Below are positions 63,825 through 64,000 of a stretch of 64,000 bases of DNA, one piece after another. The position numbers and the translations under genes were made by a program. The DNA is taken from NCBI RefSeq assembly GCF_013249065.1, contig NZ_JABRWQ010000004.1, forward strand, positions 372,001 to 436,000, read 5' to 3'. Source of the stretch: Winogradskyella litoriviva (lineage in GTDB: Bacteria > Bacteroidota > Bacteroidia > Flavobacteriales > Flavobacteriaceae). Each line of letters starts with the position of its first letter. Position 1 is the first letter of the stretch. The notes beneath the pieces are model-generated. The model was not told the DNA's origin. It was given only the letters and a program-made list of their open reading frames with translations, and did no database searches.

Positions 63825-64000
63825 CTCCACACTCTCACCAATATCCAATAACATTAAATCCTTATCGTTATCAAAGAATTTTCGTTTAGCTTCTTCGTGA
63901 TTGATTTCTATATATCCAAACGTATCAAAATGGTAGCCTAATATTTTATCACATTCTATAAAATTACTCGCTAAAATAGCATCTTCTATTCCCATAGTAA
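63819..64000 (-). CDS. MBL-fold metal-dependent hydrolase, C-terminal part
   Basis: Only the last ~60 codons are in the window, ending at the stop 63819-63821. The visible TMGIEDAILASNF, CDKILGYHFDTFGYIEIN segment matches the end of UPF0173-type metallo-beta-lactamase fold hydrolases, with the late His of the metal site. The gene starts beyond the right edge. It lies 29 bases before the YgiQ start. Confidence 0.8.
   Translation of the reverse strand, partial: TMGIEDAILASNFIECDKILGYHFDTFGYIEINHEEAKRKFFDNDKDLMLLDIGESVEL

Overview
The window is a chromosomal segment of an AT-rich Bacteroidota, almost certainly a marine Flavobacteriaceae. The evidence is direct: type IX secretion (T9SS) cargo with type A and type B C-terminal sorting domains, a PorP/SprF-like protein beside a SprB-type repeat adhesin, several flavobacterial-type TAnnTTTG -7 promoter boxes, almost no Shine-Dalgarno sites, menaquinone genes and an alginate lyase. 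I see no rRNA, tRNA, insertion sequence, prophage, CRISPR array or attachment site. Both edges cut genes: a giant adhesin on the left and a metallo-hydrolase on the right.

Layout. 1-3.9 kb: 3' end of a SprB-like surface protein, its SprF-like partner, and a convergent membrane-anchored winged-helix regulator. 4-11.6 kb: a divergent EF-G paralogue with a coiled-coil companion, a DUF1853 protein, an RluE-type pseudouridine synthase, a secreted protein, an orphan SF2 helicase, an ExbD-like protein and a 3D-domain lipoprotein. 11.6-12 kb: two tandem micro-ORFs with the same 13-base leader, closed by a hairpin terminator. 12-21 kb: a T9SS-exported lysyl-endopeptidase-like protease, a fused E1 oxoacid dehydrogenase, a 2OG-Fe(II) oxygenase, and a run of SUI1, DUF1835, nucleoside phosphorylase and solute-binding-like genes. 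21-36 kb: housekeeping genes (ung, mutS2, aroC), a MuiA-like protein carrying a SusC-like insert, a sulfurtransferase, an SLC1 symporter, an LpxH-like phosphoesterase and a large FAD/Fe-S oxidoreductase. 36-40 kb: a beta-barrel protein, gcvT, an epimerase, a pterin dehydratase and a YebC regulator.

40.2-45.4 kb is a compact carbohydrate cluster: a PL6 alginate-lyase-type lipoprotein with intact catalytic residues, an Nramp-superfamily transporter that has lost the DPGN and MPH metal-site motifs, a Tat-targeted TIM-barrel isomerase and a DUF1080 lipoprotein. 45.4-52 kb is an arsenic island in two halves, each headed by its own ArsR. The first half (ArsR, DUF6428, Trx-type ArsC, ACR3, metallophosphoesterase) fits inorganic arsenic. 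The second (ArsR, small thioredoxin, OsmC, PF03773 permease, ArsF, ArsG) fits nitro- and amino-aromatic arsenicals. Several of these proteins carry paired cysteines; the DUF6428 protein ends in two Cys-Cys pairs.

52-64 kb: another T9SS cargo, holA, an HsdR-N nuclease-like protein with a glycosyltransferase, an OmpA lipoprotein, the menC-CPBP-menE operon, a NodB deacetylase/SGNH hydrolase fusion, a YgiQ radical SAM protein and the end of an MBL-fold hydrolase. The strongest candidates for new biology are the Nramp-like transporter in the alginate cluster, the cysteine-tailed protein of the arsenic island, the MuiA/SusC-plug chimera and the micro-ORF pair. None can be proven from sequence alone.
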